From positions 1 to 8,039 of the forward strand of contig DGDL01000020.1 of the NCBI GenBank assembly GCA_002385415.1: a stretch of DNA of 8,039 nucleotides, given 5' to 3'. Positions 1 through 4,689 of the stretch are shown here, in pieces (the stretch's first letter is position 1; the number at the start of each line of letters is the position of its first letter). Position numbers and translations under genes: made by a program. The DNA is from Clostridiales bacterium UBA3953. GTDB lineage: Bacteria > Bacillota > Clostridia > Oscillospirales > CAG-272. The notes beneath the pieces were generated by a model. It was not told where the DNA came from. It did no database searches and was given only the letters and a program-made list of their open reading frames with translations.

Positions 1-93
1 GTCGCGCCGCTCGGTGACCCTATTGAGGTCACCGTCCGCGGATACGAGCTTTCAATAAGAAAATCCGATGCCGAAATGATTGAAATCGAATAA
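1..93 (+). CDS. feoA: FeoA family protein, C-terminal end (5' truncated)
   Basis: Frame 1 is open from the window edge to a TAA at 91-93 and encodes the last 30 residues of a protein. They include LGDPIEVTVRGYELSIRK and end in acidic residues. The LGDPI...V.RGY.LS.RK pattern is the C-terminal strand region of the SH3-like FeoA domain. FeoA is a small cytoplasmic protein that associates with FeoB and is needed for efficient Fe(II) uptake. The feoB gene begins 108 bases downstream on the same strand, which supports the call. Whether this is a single FeoA or the second of a tandem pair cannot be seen, because the start lies outside the window. Confidence 0.87.
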   Translation, partial: VAPLGDPIEVTVRGYELSIRKSDAEMIEIE

Positions 94-103
94 GTCTGCA
101 AGA

Positions 104-120
104 GGGGGACGCCGTCCCCT
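104..120 (+). other. Short hairpin in the feoA-feoB spacer
   Basis: GGGGGAC (104-110) and GTCCCCT (114-120) pair over seven positions, one of them G-U, around a GCC loop. TAATAAATG follows rather than a run of T, so this is not an intrinsic terminator. It lies just after the feoA stop and could act as a 3' stabiliser or processing site. That role is inference. Confidence 0.5.
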
Positions 121-134
121 AATAAATGACGTGC

Positions 135-154
135 GAGTTAGCTTCGGCTAACTC
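135..154 (+). other. Perfect 8-bp hairpin with UUCG tetraloop
   Basis: GAGTTAGC (135-142) and GCTAACTC (147-154) are perfect complements closed by TTCG (143-146). The loop is therefore the unusually stable C(UUCG)G tetraloop in RNA. No T tract follows, so it is unlikely to stop transcription. In the feoA-feoB transcript it could protect against exonucleases, mark a cleavage site or set the ratio of FeoA to FeoB. It is one of up to three hairpins in 108 bases. Confidence 0.65.
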
Positions 155-164
155 AACTGCAACC

Positions 165-184
165 GGCGGTAGAAAGGAGCCGCC
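165..184 (+). other. Hairpin exposing an SD-like loop upstream of feoB
   Basis: GGCGG (165-169) pairs with CCGCC (180-184) around a 10-base loop that contains AAAGGAG. That loop resembles a Shine-Dalgarno sequence but has no start codon at a suitable distance. The real feoB site, GGAGG, follows at 191-195. A stretch ACCGG at 162-166 could alternatively pair with CCGG at 189-192, next to the real ribosome binding site, so two structures may compete. This is modest evidence from a five-base-pair stem. Confidence 0.3.
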
Positions 185-190
185 AATACC

Positions 191-195
191 GGAGG
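191..195 (+). promoter_or_regulatory. feoB ribosome binding site
   Basis: GGAGG lies six bases before the ATG at 202. It is a strong Shine-Dalgarno sequence and fixes the feoB start. Confidence 0.85.
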
Positions 196-201
196 AAAGC
201 A

Positions 202-2622
202 ATGGATAAAAGCATCAAAATAGCGCTGGCAGGCAACCCCAACAGCGGCAAAACCACGCTGTTTAACGCGCTGACCGGCTCGAACCAGTTTGTGGGCAAC
301 TGGCCGGGCGTGACGGTCGAGAAAAAAGAGGGCAAACTAAAAAAGTACGAGGGCGTGACCGTCACCGACCTGCCCGGCATCTACTCGCTTTCGCCGTACA
401 CGCTCGAGGAAGTCGTTGCCCGAAACTATCTCGTTGGCGAGCGGCCGGACGCGATACTCAACATTGTCGACGGAACCAACCTCGAACGCAACCTGTATCT
501 GACCACCCAGCTGCTTGAGCTGGGCATACCGGTCGTCGTCGCCATTAACATGATGGACGTCGTGCGCCGGCGCGGCGACAAAATTGACACGCAGGAGCTG
601 TCCCGCGCGCTCGGCTGCAGGGTTGTCGAGATTTCGGCGCTGAAAGGCGACGGAATTGACCAGGCGGCAGAAGCAGCGGTCGAGGCGGCGCGAGGCAGGC
701 CGACGGTGCCGCAGCACAACTTCTCGGGCACGGTCGAGCACGCGCTTGCGCATATCGAGGAGGCGGTGCTGCACGACCTTCCAGCCGAGCGTCAGCGCTG
801 GTACGCTATTAAAATCTTCGAGCGCGACGAAAAGGTGCTCGAGCAGCTCGGCATCCCCGAGGAGACGCTTGCCCACATCGAGCAGGACATCGCCGCGGTC
901 GAAGCGGAGTATGACGACGACGCCGAAAGCATCATCACAAACGAGCGGTATATATACATCGCGCAGCTTATGAAATCCTGCTGCAGGAAAAAGAGCAACC
1001 GGAAGATGAGCACCTCCGACAAAATCGACCGCATTGTCACAAATCGGGTGCTCGCGCTGCCGATTTTCGCGGTTGTGATGTTCATTGTTTACTTCATCTC
1101 GGTCACGACGGTCGGCACCTGGGCGACCGACTGGGCAAACGACGGGGTGTTCGGCGACGGTTGGCACCTGTTCGGTATCGGCTCGGCTGCCTACGAGGAG
1201 GCGGCGGAGCAGTATACTCGTCATGCCGCGGTTATCGAGGCTTTTGAGGTTGCGGCGGAGGAGGCGGGTGTCGAGCCTGCGGAAGCGGCGGATATTGTGA
1301 CCACCGCTCTTGTCTACGACGACGAAGGCAACGTCGAGGAGGAGTTAGCCGCCGATTTTGCGGCATACGAGGAGGCACTTGCCTACGAGGAGCCCGACCC
1401 GGCGGACTATGGCGTGTTCATACCCGGCATACCGGTGCTGGTCGGCGGTCTGCTTGAGAGAGCAGGCGTAGCGCCTTGGCTGGACGGCCTCATTATGGAC
1501 GGCATCGTCGGCGGCGTGGGCGCGGTGCTCGGATTTGTGCCCCAGATGCTGGTGCTGTTTTTATTACTCGCATTTCTTGAGGCATGCGGGTACATGGCGC
1601 GCGTGGCGTTTGTTATGGACCGCATTTTCCGAAAGTTCAACCTGTCGGGCAAGTCGTTTATCCCTATGCTTATCGCGACGGGCTGCGGCGTGCCGGGTGT
1701 AATGGCGTCGCGCACAATCGAAAACGAGCGTGACAGGCGTATGACCATTATGACCACGACGTTCATGCCCTGCGGCGCGAAGCTGCCCATAATAGCGCTT
1801 ATCTCGGGCGCGATGTTCGGGGGCGCGTGGTGGGTGGCACCCAGCGCTTACTTTATAGGTATTGCAGCGATTATAGTTTCTGGTATAATGCTTAAGAAGA
1901 CGCCTGCGTTTGCGGGCGACCCGGCGCCGTTCGTGATGGAGCTGCCCGAGTATCGCCTGCCTACACTGGGCAGTCTGCTCCGCTCGATGTGGGAGCGCGC
2001 ATGGTCGTTTATCAAAAAGGCGGGTACGGTTATACTGCTTTCGGCAATCCTCTTGTGGTTTTTGATGAGCTTCGGGGTCGAGGGCGGCAGATTCGGGATG
2101 GTCGAGTCGCTTGACAACTCGATACTCGCGGTTGTAGGAGGAGCGGTAGCGTGGGTATTTGCGCCGCTGGGGTTCGGCAACTGGCAGTCGACGGTGGCGA
2201 CGGTGACGGGGCTTATCGCGAAAGAGAACGTGGTGGGCACGTTCGGGGTGCTGTTCGGCGGGCTGGAGGAGGTGGCCGAAAACGGCTGGCAGGTCTGGCA
2301 GAACGTGCGCGCGGTGTTCACGCCGCTCACGGCATACTCGTTCCTTGTCTTCAACCTGCTTTGCGCGCCCTGTTTTGCGGCAATAGGCGCAATCAGGCGC
2401 GAGATGAACAGTCCCAAGTGGACATTGTTTGCGGTCGGGTATCAGACACTGTTTGCCTATGCGGTATCGCTGATGGTGTACCAGTTCGGTATGCTGTTTG
2501 CCGGCACGCCTGACCCTGTGGGTCTCACAGCGGCTGTTGTTGTGGCGGCGTTTATGGTGTTTATGCTTGTAAAGCCGCAGAAAGACGAGCCGAAACTGAA
2601 GCGCGCGAATGCGAAAATATGA
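202..2622 (+). CDS. feoB: Ferrous iron transporter B (FeoB)
   Basis: FeoB imports Fe(II) across the cytoplasmic membrane. The 806-aa protein has a cytoplasmic N-terminal G domain with all five motifs: G1 GNPNSGKTT (11-19), a G2 region with GNWPGVTVE (32-40), G3 DLPG (56-59), G4 NMMD (116-119) and G5 SALKG (145-149). A helical GDI-like domain follows, to about residue 275. The first membrane helix is at about 283-302. The core carries the conserved GCGVPG (494-499) and PCGAK (523-527) segments, a CAPC gate motif (721-724) and a long hydrophobic C-terminus. An acidic, Ala/Glu-rich insertion (about 328-403) lies between the first and second helices and should face outside. The start is set by GGAGG six bases upstream. 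The gene sits between feoA and a Cys-rich partner in one operon. No FeoC-like domain is present at the C-terminus. The identification is secure. Confidence 0.98.
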   Translation: MDKSIKIALAGNPNSGKTTLFNALTGSNQFVGNWPGVTVEKKEGKLKKYEGVTVTDLPGIYSLSPYTLEEVVARNYLVGERPDAILNIVDGTNLERNLYLTTQLLELGIPVVVAINMMDVVRRRGDKIDTQELSRALGCRVVEISALKGDGIDQAAEAAVEAARGRPTVPQHNFSGTVEHALAHIEEAVLHDLPAERQRWYAIKIFERDEKVLEQLGIPEETLAHIEQDIAAVEAEYDDDAESIITNERYIYIAQLMKSCCRKKSNRKMSTSDKIDRIVTNRVLALPIFAVVMFIVYFISVTTVGTWATDWANDGVFGDGWHLFGIGSAAYEEAAEQYTRHAAVIEAFEVAAEEAGVEPAEAADIVTTALVYDDEGNVEEELAADFAAYEEALAYEEPDPADYGVFIPGIPVLVGGLLERAGVAPWLDGLIMDGIVGGVGAVLGFVPQMLVLFLLLAFLEACGYMARVAFVMDRIFRKFNLSGKSFIPMLIATGCGVPGVMASRTIENERDRRMTIMTTTFMPCGAKLPIIALISGAMFGGAWWVAPSAYFIGIAAIIVSGIMLKKTPAFAGDPAPFVMELPEYRLPTLGSLLRSMWERAWSFIKKAGTVILLSAILLWFLMSFGVEGGRFGMVESLDNSILAVVGGAVAWVFAPLGFGNWQSTVATVTGLIAKENVVGTFGVLFGGLEEVAENGWQVWQNVRAVFTPLTAYSFLVFNLLCAPCFAAIGAIRREMNSPKWTLFAVGYQTLFAYAVSLMVYQFGMLFAGTPDPVGLTAAVVVAAFMVFMLVKPQKDEPKLKRANAKI

Positions 2623-2650
2623 CAGTACTATTAACTTAAATTAACGTCTA

Positions 2651-2657
2651 AAGGAGG
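2651..2657 (+). promoter_or_regulatory. Ribosome binding site of the FeoB-associated gene
   Basis: AAGGAGG lies seven bases before the ATG at 2665. It decides the start in favour of that ATG over an in-frame GTG at 2659, which would fall only one base after it. Confidence 0.8.
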
Positions 2658-2664
2658 CGTGTGT

Positions 2665-2844
2665 ATGCTGGCGTGGATAACGGCAAACATCGGGACGATT
2701 ATAGTCTGTGCGGTGCTCGCTGCCATAGTTGCGGTGGTTATAGTGAGCATGGTGAGAAACCATAAGAAGGGAAAGACGAGCTGCGGCTGTGGGTGCAGCG
2801 GTTGCGCGCTCTCCGAGGTATGTCACCCGGCGAAAGAGCAGTGA
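2665..2844 (+). CDS. FeoB-associated Cys-rich membrane protein
   Basis: This 59-aa protein has a single N-terminal membrane helix (about residues 8-30), a short basic stretch (RNHKKGK, 31-37) and a Cys cluster: C40, C42, C44, C47 and C53, followed by H54. The layout (MLAWI start, one helix, basic linker, CGxGC-type cluster) matches the small FeoB-associated Cys-rich membrane protein family often found directly after feoB in Bacillota. The positive-inside rule puts the Cys tail in the cytoplasm. There it could bind Fe(II) or an iron cofactor emerging from FeoB, but no biochemical role is firmly known to me. It starts 42 bases after the feoB stop with a strong AAGGAGG site and is followed by a terminator, so it is the last gene of the feo operon. 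An extra cysteine (C15) lies inside the membrane helix. Confidence 0.88.
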   Translation: MLAWITANIGTIIVCAVLAAIVAVVIVSMVRNHKKGKTSCGCGCSGCALSEVCHPAKEQ

Positions 2845-2895
2845 ACTACCGCCACAAGGCGATTTAATATATCTTTTTCATGGCTTGCTGCCAAC

Positions 2896-2924
2896 AAAAA
2901 AGGGCGCTCACCCGCCCTTTTTTT
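2896..2924 (+). terminator. Intrinsic terminator of the feo operon
   Basis: GGGCG (2902-2906) and CGCCC (2913-2917) pair around a six-base loop. They are flanked by an A run (2896-2901) and a seven-base T run (2918-2924), which can extend the stem. It lies 51 bases after the last feo operon stop. The A run on the 5' side makes it potentially bidirectional. Confidence 0.9.
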
Positions 2925-2946
2925 GTGTGCTCGGTTGTGCGCAGCG

Positions 2947-2981
2947 AAAAAGAGGGGGGAACTTTATGAAAAAGTCCCCCC
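2947..2981 (-). terminator. Terminator-like hairpin oriented on the minus strand
   Basis: GGGGGG (2954-2959) pairs with CCCCCC (2976-2981). The stem continues through A2960-T2975 and CTTT (2962-2965)/AAAG (2971-2974), with one bulged A at 2961 and an ATGAA loop. Read on the minus strand it is followed by TCTTTTT (2953-2947), an acceptable T tract. On the + strand no T run follows. No minus-strand gene is evident just upstream, so its client is unknown. Confidence 0.5.
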
Positions 2982-3039
2982 TTAAACTGTTATATACGGT
3001 TGCTTGTCGGTACTTGCCGGCGTACACAATGCGCGCTGC

Positions 3040-3068
3040 AAAAATAAAAAGAGCCAGGTGGCTCTTTT
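3040..3068. terminator. Bidirectional terminator-like hairpin
   Basis: GAGCC (3051-3055) and GGCTC (3060-3064) pair around AGGT, extended by A/T pairs on both sides. On the minus strand it is followed by TTTTTATTTTT (3050-3040), a strong T tract. On the + strand only TTTT (3065-3068) follows. The better direction is therefore minus, which implies a minus-strand transcript entering from about 3070-3230 where no protein gene is seen. Confidence 0.65.
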
Positions 3069-3069
3069 C

Positions 3070-3231
3070 TGCTGTGATGGCAGTCCGGGCGCAGCCGCCT
3101 CCTGCTATCCGGCGCAAATCCCCCTCCCTTCATCGCCGGAATTCTGGTCGCTGCGGTGTCGCACCGGCTTTTTACCGCGCAAAAACGTTTACGCGGTTGA
3201 AAATATTACCGGAGAAAACAATATTTCCGCG
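3070..3231. other. Non-coding block of consecutive inverted repeats, possible structured RNA
   Basis: This part of the gap between the feo operon and the cytochrome b5-like gene has no convincing ORF but several ordered hairpins. One is nested: GCAG (3080-3083)/CTGC (3102-3105) enclosing GGCG (3088-3091)/CGCC (3096-3099). CCGGCG (3109-3114)/CGCCGG (3134-3139) has a 19-base loop. CGGTG (3154-3158)/CACCG (3162-3166) has a TCG loop. ACCGCG (3174-3179)/CGCGGT (3192-3197) has a 12-base loop. AAATATT (3201-3207)/AATATTT (3220-3226) comes last, and its outer arm (3192-3196 with 3227-3231) would compete with the preceding stem. Read on the + strand, the 19-base loop holds TCCCCCTCCCTT, the type of C-rich loop that some Bacillota small RNAs use to pair with Shine-Dalgarno sequences. 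A strong minus-direction terminator lies at 3064-3040 and a + one at 3262-3285, so either strand could be the RNA. I matched it to no known riboswitch or small RNA. Confidence 0.35.
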
Positions 3232-3259
3232 GTTATAATTTTATCCCGCAAAACGTAAA
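3232..3259 (-). promoter_or_regulatory. Possible minus-strand promoter (with a + strand TATAAT overlapping it)
   Basis: On the minus strand TTTACG (3259-3254) and TATAAC (3237-3232) are 16 bases apart, matching the -35 and -10 consensus at four and five of six positions. The predicted start, near 3225, would give an RNA of about 185 bases ending at the minus-direction terminator 3064-3040. The same spot reads TATAAT at 3234-3239 on the + strand, 66 bases before the cytochrome b5-like gene, but without a good -35 at the usual distance. Confidence 0.3.
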
Positions 3260-3261
3260 AT

Positions 3262-3285
3262 AATTCGCAAGTAAGCGAATTTTTT
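3262..3285 (+). terminator. Terminator-like hairpin just before the cytochrome b5-like gene
   Basis: AATTCGC (3262-3268) and GCGAATT (3275-3281) are perfect complements around AAGTAA, followed by a T run to 3285. It ends 19 bases before the ATG at 3305. It could end transcription coming from upstream or, if the TATAAT at 3234 is a real -10, act as an attenuator within the leader of the next gene. Confidence 0.6.
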
Positions 3286-3304
3286 GTTGGGACGGTAAAA
3301 CAGC

Positions 3305-3703
3305 ATGGACGATTTCAAAGCAGGACTGATCGGCGCGGCAATAGTCGCCGTGCTGACGCTCTGGGTAGCTCACAACGTTTCAGCACAGCGGGGCGGGCCG
3401 GCCGCCGACACGACGACTGCCGAAACAGCCGCTGAAACCGCGGCGGAGCTGCTCGAGTTTGAAACCGACGCCGAGGGGCTGCGCATTTTCACGCTGGAGA
3501 GCCTCAGCTACTACGACGGTACCGGAGGCAGGCCGGCTTATATTGCTTACAACGGCTATGTCTACGACGTCAGCGAGGTTTGGATCGACGGCGAGCATCA
3601 CAGTCATCGTGCGGGGTCGGATTTCACGCAGTTAATGAGCGACGCACCTCACGGCGGTGGGATATTGCAGTTTTTCCCGGTGGTGGGCGTGCTGGCGGGA
3701 TAG
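3305..3703 (+). CDS. Membrane-anchored or exported cytochrome b5-like haem-binding protein
   Basis: The 132-aa protein opens with a hydrophobic segment (about residues 7-27, ending HNVSA) that is a signal anchor or signal peptide. An Ala/Thr/Glu-rich linker follows (about 30-56), then a single domain at 58-132. That domain reads IFTLESLSYYDGTGG, PAYIAYNGYVYDVS, a His-rich turn GEHHSHRAGSD (96-106), APHG (114-117) and FFPVVGVL. This is the pattern of the bacterial cytochrome b5-like haem/steroid-binding family; H99 and H116 are the likeliest haem ligands, an assignment by motif position only. The domain should face outside. It follows the feo operon on the same strand but is separated by about 460 bases and terminators, so it is a separate unit. 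The ribosome binding site is weak (GGGACGG, 9 bases upstream). A role in extracytoplasmic electron transfer or haem binding is inference. Confidence 0.83.
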   Translation: MDDFKAGLIGAAIVAVLTLWVAHNVSAQRGGPAADTTTAETAAETAAELLEFETDAEGLRIFTLESLSYYDGTGGRPAYIAYNGYVYDVSEVWIDGEHHSHRAGSDFTQLMSDAPHGGGILQFFPVVGVLAG

Positions 3704-3889
3704 ATTTTTCGTGTTTTGCCTGCCGGCGGTGTGTTGAGGTGCGGCACAGTTGCCGCCGCACGTATGTGTTTGGCAGTACAATTGCGTTAACATTAAGGTG
3801 ACGACAGGCGCCCCCGATGCGGCTGGCAATACCTGAAGGATTAAACCACGTCCAAAAATTTCCCCGCATATCCATATCGCATCCGCAAC
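3704..3889. other. Intergenic stretch between convergent genes
   Basis: No gene is supported here. The only structure I see is a short inverted repeat, GTGCGGC (3739-3745)/GCCGCAC-like (3755-3761), with a nine-base loop. It can also fold as GCGGC/GCCGC with a six-base loop. No T tract follows, so the + strand gene ending at 3703 has no obvious intrinsic terminator of its own. The minus-strand terminator at 3890-3927 may serve both directions weakly. Confidence 0.5.
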
Positions 3890-3927
3890 AAAAAACCGGC
3901 GGCTCCCTTTGCGAGAGTCGCCGGTTT
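3890..3927 (-). terminator. Strong intrinsic terminator of the minus-strand membrane protein gene
   Basis: A 13-bp stem, with one G-U pair, forms between 3893-3905 (AAACCGGCGGCTC) and 3915-3927, around a nine-base loop. On the minus strand it is followed by TTTTTT (3895-3890). It begins five bases after the stop codon of the gene ending at 3932. Confidence 0.88.
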
Positions 3928-3931
3928 GCTT

Positions 3932-4531
3932 TTATTCTTGCTCGTCCTGGTCGGTGTCGTCGCTTCTTCTGCCCAGCCCCAAGAATCCCAGCAGTCGCCT
4001 ATCCTTGAGCCCGAAATAATAGCCGAGCGCGCTTGCCGCAAGCGAGGGAAGGATAATAACGAAAAACATGACGGGGTTTATCTGGCCATGGTTCACCCGC
4101 ATGTGCATGTTGATGATTCCGATATACATCGCTTGCGCAACCAATGCGAAGAACCGTGTGGAATCGTACAAACTATACGCCCACGAGGGCTGTTGGTTTT
4201 CGATGTCGGTTACATTTATATATCCGAACAGCAGTATAATCGCCAAAAGAATGTTTATCACATTCGCGCAAAGAGACATATACAGCCCTTTGAGCGGCAT
4301 ATACGGCAGCCGTCCGTGGTCGACCCTGACTTTCTCCTTCTGCCCGTACTCCCAGCACATCATGTAGAGCAGTACCATATAAAACCCGACCGCAAAGATG
4401 CTGGTCGCCAGATGCAGCTTGTCGTCGTTATATGTCGCCATCGAAAGCACCAGGCCGAACATCATCATACCAAGCTGGTTGACCATCATCTTGAAGATCA
4501 AGTATGAGTTGTCTTTGATAAATTTGATCAT
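3932..4531 (-). CDS. Conserved membrane protein of unknown function, five predicted helices
   Basis: With the ATG at 4531 the protein is 199 aa, and I do not recognise a characterised family. Hydrophobic segments fall at about 15-33, 41-60, 84-106, 125-141 and 152-174. A charged conserved-looking loop lies between the second and third (WEYGQKEKVRVDHGRLPYMP, 60-79). The C-terminus is GLKDRRLLGFLGLG followed by an acidic DDTDQDEQE tail. It resembles unnamed membrane proteins I recall from clostridial genomes, but that is memory, not a search. An in-frame ATG at 4579 would add 16 residues; neither start has a good Shine-Dalgarno sequence. I prefer 4531 because MIKFIKDNSYLIF is a natural N-terminus and the extra residues are polar and Arg-rich. 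A promoter-like sequence about 100 bases upstream and a strong terminator directly after suggest its own transcript. Confidence 0.82.
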   Translation of the reverse strand: MIKFIKDNSYLIFKMMVNQLGMMMFGLVLSMATYNDDKLHLATSIFAVGFYMVLLYMMCWEYGQKEKVRVDHGRLPYMPLKGLYMSLCANVINILLAIILLFGYINVTDIENQQPSWAYSLYDSTRFFALVAQAMYIGIINMHMRVNHGQINPVMFFVIILPSLAASALGYYFGLKDRRLLGFLGLGRRSDDTDQDEQE

Positions 4532-4632
4532 AGCCACTTGCCGCCGCTGCCATGTGAAATGCGCAAACCTCGTTTGCATCAGAGCGGCGCCCGACCGCCT
4601 TTCGTCAATCTTGCAGATTTCTGTTTTATACC

Positions 4633-4662
4633 ATTATACATTGTAAAATGTTAATAATGCAA
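4633..4662 (-). promoter_or_regulatory. Putative promoter of the five-helix membrane protein gene
   Basis: On the minus strand TATAAT (4638-4633) is preceded by TG directly upstream in TGTATAAT. A weak -35, TTGCAT (4662-4657), lies 18 bases away. The segment sits in an AT-rich gap of about 110 bases between the recombinase stop and the membrane protein start. Predicted transcription begins near 4626, leaving a leader of about 50 or 95 bases depending on the start codon. Confidence 0.55.
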
Positions 4663-4689
4663 TATACGCATGTGAAAATGTTTGATATT

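Noticed and set aside
337..1224. Long 295-codon open frame antisense to feoB
   Set aside because: It lies wholly opposite a clear FeoB coding region. The translation is Arg/Val/Asp-rich with no family resemblance, as expected of a shadow frame in GC-rich DNA.
2659..2664. GTG start two codons before the ATG of the FeoB-associated protein
   Set aside because: It lies only one base after the AAGGAGG ribosome site, too close to use. The ATG at 2665 has proper spacing.
3040..3231. Lysine, cobalamin, fluoride or c-di-GMP riboswitch, or 6S RNA
   Set aside because: Some short phrases (GGCGATG, GGACTGCCATCACAG on the minus strand) recall known classes, but the conserved cores do not line up and the ends do not pair as in 6S RNA.
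2967..3238. Possible small protein starting MKKSPLKLLYTVACRYLPAY, with a G-rich stretch as ribosome site
   Set aside because: Its ATG sits in the loop of the G6/C6 hairpin, and the frame runs through a terminator-like hairpin and several inverted repeats. The translation becomes basic and compositionally random, so it is more likely non-coding.
3926..4507. 193-codon + strand frame opposite the five-helix membrane protein
   Set aside because: It is the complement of the minus-strand gene, has His/Arg-rich shadow composition, and begins within the terminator region.
4641..4689. Imperfect direct repeat (TGTAAAATGTT and TGTGAAAATGTTT) or dif-like site beside the recombinase
   Set aside because: The copies are AT-rich with mismatches and an insertion. 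The arms do not form the inverted 11-6-11 layout of dif. The segment is better explained as promoter region.
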